A DNA stretch of 64,000 bases from JBMHDW01 sp049889175 (GTDB taxonomy: Bacteria > Pseudomonadota > Gammaproteobacteria > Comchoanobacterales > Comchoanobacteraceae): positions 1-64,000 of the forward strand of contig JBMHDW010000013.1 in assembly GCA_049889175.1 (NCBI GenBank), written 5' to 3'. Under the pieces are notes generated by a model. That model searched no databases, was not told the DNA's origin, and saw nothing but the letters and a program-made list of their open reading frames with translations. This document shows positions 55,737 to 62,746 of the stretch, piece by piece. The position numbers were made by a program, and so were the translations under genes. The stretch's first letter is position 1. Each line of letters opens with the position of its first letter.

Positions 55737-57212
55737 ATGATTACCAACAATTTATCGAGACTTGTCATGCACACAGATCGCCGCCAACTAGAACAACAAA
55801 TAGCTGCAGGTTTATCAGCAAAGGATGCTGAGAAACATCGTCTTTTAGAGAAGCACTTCAACAATGATCCGTTACATCCTCAAGCACTAAAACTCGCTAA
55901 TCATGTTTTTCCAGTTACTATTGGCAATCGAATTGGTACTGCCTTCGCACCATTTGCTGGTATGATATGTTCTAATGCACATGTCTTTAATACGCATGCT
56001 GAAGTCAATCAGTCACACTTACCTCATGACATTACCTTGATTAATGAAGGTGTTTACTTGAGGCCTAACGATCCAAGCTTGTACCCTGACGTACTGATCG
56101 CTGAAGCAATGACTGACAATATGTCTTTAGTCAGTATCCCTCCATTTTTCTATCAAGATATTCAACACCCTGAGTCTAAATACTTTTGCATCAACCCACA
56201 CTTAACACCAGATACACCAAACTGGTTGACTGAATTAGCTCAACCAGAGCATCAAGAGCAAGTGATGGTGTTCCCTTTACCTGAAGAAGGTATCGTCCAT
56301 GGAATGTCTGGAACACCCATATTTGAAGCAAAAATGATGATGATTCAACACCAGCCACAATGGGTAATCATTATTGCTGGTATGGTATTTGCCCGTCATC
56401 TAGAAGGGAATCAACTTTTCGCTATCAAACTTGAAAAAGAGCTTAAGCAAATCTGTCAGATCAAAGCACAATACCAAACCCACCTAAGAGAGCAGCTGAC
56501 TTCTAAAGTCATGCCAACTCAAAACTCAGCATCCAACGCACATCTTACGCTACTGGAAATGCTTAAGAACTACAGCACTGGTCATACGCTTGCACCCTAT
56601 CCTCATCTACCTGCAGAACCCCTTAATGAGGGTAGAATTGTGGATGTCGGTACCTCTGTTTTTTGTACCCAATCTACCAAACATAAAGCGTTTAAAAAGA
56701 CAACCCTTACGGGGCGAAATCACCCTCATGAAAAGTATTTAAACCGAACTGAAATTAAAAAACATTTTATCGACGGTATCCATAAATTCCTTGATAAAAC
56801 CCTCTCCCTTAGTTCTGAGCGCATTAATTTTGATGATAGCCACTCTATTTTTCGATTGGATATTAAACCATGTAAGCATCATAACCCCAAAGCCCATAAC
56901 TTGCCCAAAAAACTCACAAACAAACAGTCCATTGCAGGTAAGTCATTTAATATGTGGCAACTTGAAATACAGGATTGTACAGGAAAAGAAGCCACTGGTA
57001 GGGAAAATAACCCAAGCTCTACCTACAGCGTAGTGATGCTTCCCGAACATGATTCAAAAAAGACATTTAAACTAGATCAAGACTTCATGGCTGCCTTTCG
57101 ATATTCACAAGATCATACCAAAGTTGTCTTTATGCAACCTGACCTTAAACTATATTTGAAGCCAGATAATGAGGTCTTTTTTTCTGACACCATTAAGGGC
57201 CTCTATCGATGA
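55737..57212 (+). CDS. Trypsin-like serine protease candidate, 491 aa
   Basis: The N-terminal 240 residues show a chymotrypsin-fold pattern: GTAFAPFAGMICSNAHVF with His82, a later strand TDNMSLVSI whose Asp127 is placed like the catalytic Asp, and HGMSGTPIF with Ser191 in G-x-S-G. Spacing of the three residues (45 and 64) suits a small trypsin-like domain. The C-terminal half (about 270-491) is unlike anything I know. No signal peptide is seen, so it is either cytoplasmic or exported by a specialised system. An alternative start is ATG 55767. It overlaps the following MFS gene by 4 nt. Confidence 0.65.
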   Translation: MITNNLSRLVMHTDRRQLEQQIAAGLSAKDAEKHRLLEKHFNNDPLHPQALKLANHVFPVTIGNRIGTAFAPFAGMICSNAHVFNTHAEVNQSHLPHDITLINEGVYLRPNDPSLYPDVLIAEAMTDNMSLVSIPPFFYQDIQHPESKYFCINPHLTPDTPNWLTELAQPEHQEQVMVFPLPEEGIVHGMSGTPIFEAKMMMIQHQPQWVIIIAGMVFARHLEGNQLFAIKLEKELKQICQIKAQYQTHLREQLTSKVMPTQNSASNAHLTLLEMLKNYSTGHTLAPYPHLPAEPLNEGRIVDVGTSVFCTQSTKHKAFKKTTLTGRNHPHEKYLNRTEIKKHFIDGIHKFLDKTLSLSSERINFDDSHSIFRLDIKPCKHHNPKAHNLPKKLTNKQSIAGKSFNMWQLEIQDCTGKEATGRENNPSSTYSVVMLPEHDSKKTFKLDQDFMAAFRYSQDHTKVVFMQPDLKLYLKPDNEVFFSDTIKGLYR

Positions 57213-58462
57213 TTGAAACACGATCAAAAAGACAATATCTTTTGCTGTTGGTAACCATCCTTTTGGTATCAACTATTGGCTCTATTTTCTGTGATTTTCA
57301 CTTAGCAACCTTTAACCAAATTGCTCTAGATCTCAATCAGTATGGCCTATCTACAGATAGTGCTTACAACCTTGCTCAACTTACAATGCCTGCATTTCTA
57401 ATCGCTTATGCCATTGGTGGATTCTTGACCGGCCCCCTAGCTGATCAACTTCCAAAACACAGATTAATTTATACGGGTCTTACAATCACTATCGTAGCGT
57501 CAAGCTTGAGTGCATTAAGTCAAAACCTAACCACTCTGTTGGTTTGTCGTGGATTTCAAGGCTTAGGAACTGCGATGGCTGCCATCACTATCCGCAGTAT
57601 GTTTACCTTTCTTTTTGCCGATTCACAGCTCAAAAAAGTGAGTGATTTATTTAGTATTCTCGCACCCGTTTTATTTACCATCACACCGGCATTAGGCACT
57701 TATATTTTTGGACAACTTCACTCATGGCGAGCCTTGTTTTGGCTGATGGCACTTTATGCCATAGCCGTAACTCTACTCACTATTGCTTGCCAACGCTTTC
57801 TGCCCAAAAAGCCCATTCAATGCAGCACACCATTTTTCAAACGCTTTGCTCAAGATACCAAAACGATTTTACTTCACCCTGATTACCTCATCAACCTCTC
57901 CATCTTCTGTCTGACTATGTTTATGGTTATGGCTATTTTAGTACAAATGGATCAATTATTTACAATCCACCTCGATCTTAATAAAAATCAATTTGCGCTC
58001 ATACAATTAGCTCTTGGTGCCTGCTGGTTTTTAAGTGCAGCACTCAACCAATGGCTTCTTCACTACATGAATCGTAGTGCAGTGGTTACAATTGGCTGTA
58101 GTATCAGCCTATGTTCCTTTGGCCTGCTTAGTTTAAGCCTTGTTGATTCTACAGCCAGTTTCTTAGCTATTTTTGGTCCACTGGCTTTATTTAATTTCAG
58201 TATGACCCTCATTTTTACCAACACTTTTTTAAAATGCATTCAACCATTTAAAAAGGAATCTGGCACCGCCAATGCCATTATGAACCTATGCCAATACAGC
58301 ATTCCAGGCTTGGGCACCGTTATTGTTACTTGGTTTAATGAAAGTCAAAATGCTCCTCAATGGCCACTCTGCCTTTTAGGCATCCCTTTAATGCTATTGA
58401 CTTTTTGTATCAGTGTATATAGCTATCAAAGAAGCAAGAAAACATCATTTTTGCCGTCTTAG
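57209..58462 (+). CDS. MFS efflux pump, Bcr/CflA type
   Basis: The 417-aa protein has twelve membrane segments, the MFS motif GPLADQLPKHR between helices 2 and 3, and CRGFQGLGTAMAAITIRSM in helix 4-5, typical of Bcr/CflA drug-resistance transporters. The substrate is unknown. Its ATG overlaps the stop of the protease-like gene (ATGA), so the two are translated together. Confidence 0.87.
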   Translation: MIETRSKRQYLLLLVTILLVSTIGSIFCDFHLATFNQIALDLNQYGLSTDSAYNLAQLTMPAFLIAYAIGGFLTGPLADQLPKHRLIYTGLTITIVASSLSALSQNLTTLLVCRGFQGLGTAMAAITIRSMFTFLFADSQLKKVSDLFSILAPVLFTITPALGTYIFGQLHSWRALFWLMALYAIAVTLLTIACQRFLPKKPIQCSTPFFKRFAQDTKTILLHPDYLINLSIFCLTMFMVMAILVQMDQLFTIHLDLNKNQFALIQLALGACWFLSAALNQWLLHYMNRSAVVTIGCSISLCSFGLLSLSLVDSTASFLAIFGPLALFNFSMTLIFTNTFLKCIQPFKKESGTANAIMNLCQYSIPGLGTVIVTWFNESQNAPQWPLCLLGIPLMLLTFCISVYSYQRSKKTSFLPS

Positions 58463-58608
58463 CTCTATATACATTAACAACAATAACACAATCATCACCA
58501 AGCTTGGCCAGAAAACCACAAGCCATCCAGCAATCACATTCAACATCTTCATCCTCCATCACTGTTATAGACAAATAATTAACAAAAAACATACTTTAAT
58601 TTAATTAT

Positions 58609-58637
58609 TTGAAATATTAATCAAGATAAACTACACT
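58609..58637 (+). promoter_or_regulatory. Promoter of tRNA-Ser
   Basis: TTGAAA at 58609-58614, 17-nt spacer, TACACT at 58632-58637, 9 nt before the first base of the tRNA. Confidence 0.5.
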
Positions 58638-58646
58638 ATCGGCTAT

Positions 58647-58737
58647 GGAGAGGTGACCGAGTGGCTGAAGGTGCACGCCTGGAAAGCGTGTGTGCGGTTT
58701 TTCCGTACCAAGGGTTCGAATCCCTTTCTCTCCGCCA
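58647..58737 (+). tRNA. tRNA-Ser (anticodon GGA)
   Basis: A 91-nt tRNA with 7-bp acceptor stem (ggagagg with tctctcc), D arm, anticodon stem cacgc/gcgtg around loop ctggaaa with anticodon GGA, long variable arm (tgcggtttttccgta) as in tRNA-Ser, T arm ggg-ttcgaat-ccc, and an encoded CCA end at 58735-58737. Its 3' end is part of the direct repeat at 58730-58757, so it has served as an integration site and the element regenerated the gene end. Confidence 0.95.
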
Positions 58738-58757
58738 GTTTTTCATTTTCGAAAAGT
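58730..58757 (+). repeat. 28-bp direct repeat, left attachment site (att) in tRNA-Ser
   Basis: Begins with the last 8 bases of the tRNA (ctccgcca) and continues gtttttcattttcgaaaagt. Identical to 62201-62228. The palindrome ttttcgaaaa followed by a T-run may also act as a weak terminator of the tRNA transcript. Confidence 0.85.
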
Positions 58758-59144
58758 TTTTTCTAGATTTTTTGTACTAGCAAACATGCCTCTAAACCCT
58801 AGTATTCATGGGCTTTTTCGAGTTTAAGTTATGCAACACATGCGTACTTAGAGAATTACAAAATCACCAAATTTACCCCAAAATCTCCCTTTTTACTCTC
58901 CGTTTCTCCGTTACATGCGAACGTCGGCCGTAAAGGCACGAACCTGCCAACCCCTTGATTTTAATGACCTTCCTTGATTTTGCTGTTTTGAGGTTCGTTT
59001 TTGGCTAGTGGTAGGCGCGAATACCCTAAATGAGAACATTTTACAATAGCTGGGATGTCTGTTTTGTGATAAAATTTTGCTGGGCAGTTAATATTAATCA
59101 CTGAATTGCTTGTATATTTTGATAATCAAATGGAAAGGTCTGCC

Positions 59145-59321
59145 ATGAGGGTTCTATTTACCAGGCTGCTCTGGTATTGGTATTATTATTTTGTAACGGT
59201 GCATTTGCAACCGAGGTATGTATTATGAACGATTTTAAACAGGCTTTAGCCAAATTACAACCACAATTAATAGGCAGTTCCATTATATCAGTTAATGGTT
59301 CGGATAGTGTTTATTTTTCTA
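59145..59321 (+). pseudogene. 5' remnant of a secreted-protein gene cut by the IS5-type element
   Basis: From 59159 one frame reads QAALVLVLLFCNGAFA, a signal peptide core with an AFA cleavage site, then TEVCIMNDFKQALAKL and QLIGSSIISVNGSDSVYFS up to the IS end at 59322. The nearest ATG (59145) is in another frame, which suggests a frameshift near the start as well as the truncation. Alternatively translation starts at the ATG at 59225. Function not recognised. Confidence 0.45.
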
Positions 59322-59680
59322 GGGCCTGTTGACAATTCAGCTTTACCCCTTGATACATAAAGGCAAACTCGTAATATAGTAGTTTACCAAAACAAATACA
59401 AAACGAGTTTGCTATGGCCCGACTAATGCTCAGTGATGAGCAATGGTCTGAGTTAAGGAATACCATGCGCCAAAATGGAATTTATGACAAGCCTAAACTT
59501 CGACTAACAATAGAAGGAATTCTATATCGTATGCGTGTAGGATGCCCATGGAGATACAGAATATTTCGGTAAATGGAATTCAATTTTTAAAAAATTTAAT
59601 TACTGGTCTAAAAAAAATAAAATCATGAATATATTCAAAAATCTCATTAAAAATCCTGATTTATCAATAGAATTTATTGA
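59322..59680 (+). mobile_element. IS5-family remnant, left end and 5' part of transposase
   Basis: The left end reads gggcctgttgacaattc, typical of an IS5-group terminus. A transposase start at 59414 encodes MARLMLSDEQWSEL, RLTIEGILYRMRVGCPW, then hits TAA at 59570-59572 after a frameshift; the original frame continues as EYFGKWNSIFKKFNYW and FIDA to about 59680, where homology stops. The catalytic DDE part and the right end are missing, so the element is inactive. Confidence 0.8.
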
Positions 59681-60139
59681 TGCATTATTCTCCCAATAAG
59701 TAGCGTCTTTATCTAAAGCAATTTGATCTTCATCTGAAATGATTTTGCTGCCAGTGTCTTCCAATATTCGCCAATGGTACATAATTAGAAAATTAGGACA
59801 TTGGCCAGTTATCACCCAATTGGTTGTCATGACATGCGCTGCTAATTCCCGCCAGGCTCCAAAGCCCGTTGAGCCAATACCGTATTGATAACACATTGGT
59901 AGATTAAAAATATTGGCAGTAGACATATAATTTTCTGACTGTAATTCTAAGTCTGTGATTGGTACTTTCTTTACAAAAATAGGTGTGTTATCTACCTCTA
60001 TCTGTAATGAAGTACCACCAATACCTTTGTGCATTGCTTTGCCATCAGCAAGCATTTGTTCTAGCTGTTTATTGCTCATGCAGGCTAATGTACTAGATAT
60101 TCTGCTGTATGTTTGCTGTCTTTTAGTTAACTGGTTCAT
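59600..60139 (-). pseudogene. Truncated protein-kinase-like gene
   Basis: The first 150 codons resemble a bacterial protein-kinase-like family: GIGGTSLQIEVDNTPIFVKKVP at residues 39-60 looks like a glycine loop followed by the lysine strand (K57/K58), then MSTANIF, YQYGIGSTGFGAWRELAAHVMTTNWV. The reading ends KDATYWENNASI near 59680 and then continues by chance through antisense IS sequence to a stop at 59600, so the catalytic half is lost. The ATG has no ribosome site. A second copy of its first codons lies beyond the right att repeat. Confidence 0.7.
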
Positions 60140-60149
60140 CTTTGTGCTA

Positions 60150-60179
60150 TGCCGATATTATGCTGATAACGTGCCGATA
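60150..60179 (-). promoter_or_regulatory. Three 11-bp direct repeats upstream of the kinase-like gene
   Basis: TGCYGATA occurs at 60150, 60161 and 60172, one helical turn apart, just upstream of the kinase-like start codon (60139) and downstream of the ATPase stop (60189). Spacing and position suggest a cooperative repressor site or small iterons. The copy at 62275-62293 has two units. Confidence 0.5.
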
Positions 60180-60188
60180 AATGTGCCA

Positions 60189-61634
60189 TTAATCCTCCGC
60201 TTTCAAAAAATCAGAGATATCTATAATTCTATAAAAATAATCACTAGTAGCGACATTGCTAGATACGCCGCCAATGTGAAATAAAACTGGAATCACAGCA
60301 AATCCTCTTGGTACTTTTAATGCTGTTACTTTATCTTGGACTTCAGATATAACATCTGCTCCTAATTCCCGGCGTTTAAATTTGAACTCACAGACAAATA
60401 AATTCTTAGTTGTCGTTTGAATTAAGAAATCAATTTGGCAACCGTCCTTGGTCGTTGATTTAGACTGTCTAAATGGGCCGCTCGCAATAATATCAGCTGG
60501 ATTAATGCCTATGCTTGCCAGTAGCACATTTCTATTTTGTAAAAGCAGTTGTTCTAGCTGCAAGCCAATATGCGCTTCAAACCCAGGTAAACTTGATATA
60601 GCCGTATTTTGAAATCCATTTAAATCGATTTTATTTCGCTGAGGCTCTATCAGTTTTAAATAGAAGCGCATATAGGGATCAGATATGCGATATAGACTCT
60701 GTTTGAGTGGCTTGTTGGTTTTAAATGACCAAAGATTTTGTTTTGATACAAAGCCAGCAATAATTAAATGTTCCATAAAGCTGCTTAAAGTACCGCTATG
60801 AGGAAATCCTGTGATTTTGCGTACATCAGCCAGTGTTTTCATACCATCTTTTAGGCTATCAAGAATTTTTTTATAAGAAGCACCTTTACCATTAAATAAA
60901 TCGTGGAAAATGCGGTCAAACTCTAAAAAGAGCAAGCTATCTTTTTCAAAGCACAATTGCTTAATTAAATCATCAACTGTTTGGCCAGGAGTAATCTGTT
61001 CTAAATACCAGGGGATGCCGCCTAAAATACTGAGCAATTTGTATATGTCGTAATCAGATCCTTTAAAACCTGAGGTGCGAAGTAGTTTATTTGCATCACA
61101 TATTGGAAGTGGCTCTAAAGTAATAGTAAGGTTAATCCGACCAAAAAACGCGGTGCTTTTTAGGATATTTTCTTCTATCCATGTCGATACCGACCCACAG
61201 AAAACAACCATGATAGGGAGTTGCTGTTTATCCCACCAAGCTTTTAGCTTAGGAATAAAACTAGGGTCTTTAGAGCCCATCCATGAGATTTCATCAAATA
61301 AGATAATATCGCCCGGTTTAATATGGCTACTCAAATGTTCAAAAGCATCAGTCCAATCCTGAAATGTAAAAGGTGGTAGCTTGAGGTGGGTTGCAAGCTG
61401 GCGTGCAAAATGATCGCGCTGGCTTTGATCATTCATACCTTCTTGTGGTGCAAGTCCAGCAAAATCCCAGAGTCTATTTTCTGGACATGAAGATGCAAAG
61501 AAATTGATTAACCGACTTTTGCCGACTCTTCGTCTGCCTTTAACGACAACTAAGTTAGGTGTTTTTTTCTTATGAAGAGCCTTTAAGCGATCTAACTCAT
61601 TTTTTCGACCAATAAATACCTGTGTTGCCATCAT
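60189..61634 (-). CDS. AAA+ ATPase with DUF234-type nuclease-like C-terminus
   Basis: The 481-aa protein has an AAA+ domain with Walker A GRRRVGKS at residues 33-40, Walker B ILFDEISWM around 111-119 and an arginine-bearing GRINLTITLEPL, then a winged-helix part, then a C-terminal PD-(D/E)xK-like core: Asp402 in QIDFLIQ and Glu416-x-Lys418 in CEFKF. Proteins of this family (ATPase_2/DUF234) are widespread in prokaryotes and mobile elements; their function is mostly unknown. GAGG stands before two adjacent ATGs (61634 and 61631), the second better spaced. It is the only intact gene in the island. Confidence 0.88.
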   Translation of the reverse strand: MMATQVFIGRKNELDRLKALHKKKTPNLVVVKGRRRVGKSRLINFFASSCPENRLWDFAGLAPQEGMNDQSQRDHFARQLATHLKLPPFTFQDWTDAFEHLSSHIKPGDIILFDEISWMGSKDPSFIPKLKAWWDKQQLPIMVVFCGSVSTWIEENILKSTAFFGRINLTITLEPLPICDANKLLRTSGFKGSDYDIYKLLSILGGIPWYLEQITPGQTVDDLIKQLCFEKDSLLFLEFDRIFHDLFNGKGASYKKILDSLKDGMKTLADVRKITGFPHSGTLSSFMEHLIIAGFVSKQNLWSFKTNKPLKQSLYRISDPYMRFYLKLIEPQRNKIDLNGFQNTAISSLPGFEAHIGLQLEQLLLQNRNVLLASIGINPADIIASGPFRQSKSTTKDGCQIDFLIQTTTKNLFVCEFKFKRRELGADVISEVQDKVTALKVPRGFAVIPVLFHIGGVSSNVATSDYFYRIIDISDFLKAED

Positions 61635-61660
61635 AACCTCTTATGCTTTATTTACTAGTT

Positions 61661-61689
61661 ATGATATAATGAGACCTACCTTAAGTCAA
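61661..61689 (-). promoter_or_regulatory. Sigma-70 promoter of the DUF234 ATPase
   Basis: On the minus strand TTGACT at 61689-61684, 17-nt spacer, TATCAT at 61666-61661, 26 nt before the ATG. Five of six matches in both elements. Confidence 0.6.
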
Positions 61690-61757
61690 GTTAAATTGCT
61701 CAAAACGCATTTTATCTTAAAATGAGATTGCATGATTGCGCTCACCATGACGCTAAT

Positions 61758-61774
61758 ATCACGAAAACCGTGAT
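61758..61774. promoter_or_regulatory. Palindrome ATCACG-N5-CGTGAT
   Basis: Perfect 6-bp half sites around a 5-nt spacer, about 70 bp upstream of the ATPase promoter -35. A dimeric regulator site is likely. Confidence 0.4.
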
Positions 61775-61794
61775 TCTAGGGATATGCAAAGCTT

Positions 61795-61892
61795 ATTATC
61801 GAAAAGGCTTAAAATCGATAATAACACCGATCCTTATCACCACCTTTGGAGGTTTGATGCTTATTGTTATCGAAAATTACCATAATCGATAA
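61795..61892. promoter_or_regulatory. Two copies of inverted repeat TTATCG-N14-CGATAA
   Basis: Copy 1 spans 61795-61822 (7-bp arms attatcg/cgataat), copy 2 spans 61867-61892. Both spacers are exactly 14 nt and start AAAA, but the rest differs, so the arms are what is conserved. Such paired sites suit binding by a recombinase, a plasmid-type initiator or a regulator. Confidence 0.5.
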
Positions 61893-61910
61893 TAGTGGCG
61901 CTGTACCCTG

Positions 61911-62057
61911 TGTCCTAAAAGTGGCAAATATCGTCACTAATAGGACATGATATGTCCTTTAGGTTTCATTATTCGTAACCTAGAGGACAAGATAGGCACA
62001 CAATGGATTGTGGTCGCCATGTCCGTAAAGTTACAGATAGAGTAACTATAAGGACAT
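61911..62057. repeat. AGGACA repeats including a perfect palindrome
   Basis: TGTCCT at 61911, palindrome AGGACAT-GAT-ATGTCCT at 61942-61958, AGGACA at 61984, ATGTCC at 62019 and AGGACAT at 62051. The spacing is irregular. No gene covers 61635-62746, and this is its most structured part. Confidence 0.45.
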
Positions 62058-62200
62058 ACCGAACTCAAAAAACTTAGTTGTTCAGATTAATTTAGGTGCA
62101 GATTTTTGCCCTCGAACAGTGTAATATACCCAAATCAGGTAGGATTGTATTTCATATTTCCCACCCAGTTTGGAGAGCACTATATTGGTGGAAACTAACC

Positions 62201-62228
62201 TCCGCCAGTTTTTCATTTTCGAAAAGTG
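62201..62228 (+). repeat. 28-bp direct repeat, right attachment site (att)
   Basis: Exact copy of 58730-58757, including the last 8 tRNA bases, but not preceded by a tRNA. Marks the right end of the integrated element. Confidence 0.85.
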
Positions 62229-62232
62229 TTTT

Positions 62233-62295
62233 ATGTTTGCTGTCTTTCAGTTAACTGGTTCATCTTTGTGCTATGCTGATAACGTGCTGATAAAA
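62233..62295 (-). repeat. Second copy of the kinase-like gene start, outside the element
   Basis: Matches 60108-60181 apart from an 11-bp gap (one repeat unit) and two substitutions. It contains the start codon and ten codons (MNQLTERQQT), then the homology stops 5 nt before the att repeat. Confidence 0.75.
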
Positions 62296-62420
62296 GTTAT
62301 TGAGTTATGCAACTATCATTCAGCATAACTCTGCTATCATAATAATTACCATCCCGGCCATCAGCTCAGCAAGCCTCCCCAAGCAGTAGAATATATTTGT
62401 TTCATTGTACCAGACCAATT

Positions 62421-62564
62421 TCATGGCATCCTGCTAACAACATTATCTAAAACAAACTGGTATGCTTCATCAAAGTTCCAGTGCAGTTTAGACTGATGAG
62501 GAAAAGGCAAAATAGCTTTTGAGCCAAAATACCCAGTCTTCAGAGTATACTGATCTGCTTCTGA
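62421..62564 (-). pseudogene. Possible coding relict, 47 codons
   Basis: On the minus strand an open stretch ends QYTLKTGYFGSKAILPF, then HWNFDEAYQFVLDNV and a TGA at 62421. The composition looks protein-like, with regular amphipathic pattern, but no start codon precedes it and the upstream frame has a TAA at 62565-62567. Otherwise I see nothing in 62296-62746. Confidence 0.25.
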
Positions 62565-62746
62565 TTAATGTACCACTGACAGGCAACCTACTTGATGCGC
62601 TGGCATCCACCAATGCTCAATACACCACGAATAACATACCGAATTATCACTATAAATCATGATCTAATTCCGGCCTGATCACAGGAAACTGAAAGAGCTA
62701 ATCTGAAAAGAGGCTTAAGAAATCAAAATGTATATTTTATAATGAT

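Larger units (their letters stand above)
58730..62228. mobile_element. Degraded integrated element in tRNA-Ser, 3.5 kb
   Basis: The stretch bounded by two perfect 28-bp repeats, the left one at the tRNA-Ser 3' end, has the classic form of an integrative element or genomic island. No integrase gene remains. Content: 58758-59144, about 390 bases with no gene that I can see; a broken secreted-protein gene; an IS5-type remnant; a truncated kinase-like gene; a DUF234-type ATPase; and 560 bases dense in palindromes. Codon use and gene content differ from the core genes on the left. Confidence 0.75.

Noticed and set aside
58758..59144. A residual integrase gene after tRNA-Ser
   Set aside because: I found no reading frame of useful length and no tyrosine-recombinase R-H-R-Y motif on either strand.
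59600..59680. C-terminal end of the kinase-like reading (FLMRFLNIFMILFFL) as a membrane helix
   Set aside because: This part is the antisense of the IS5 transposase gene and arises from the junction, so the hydrophobic tail is accidental.
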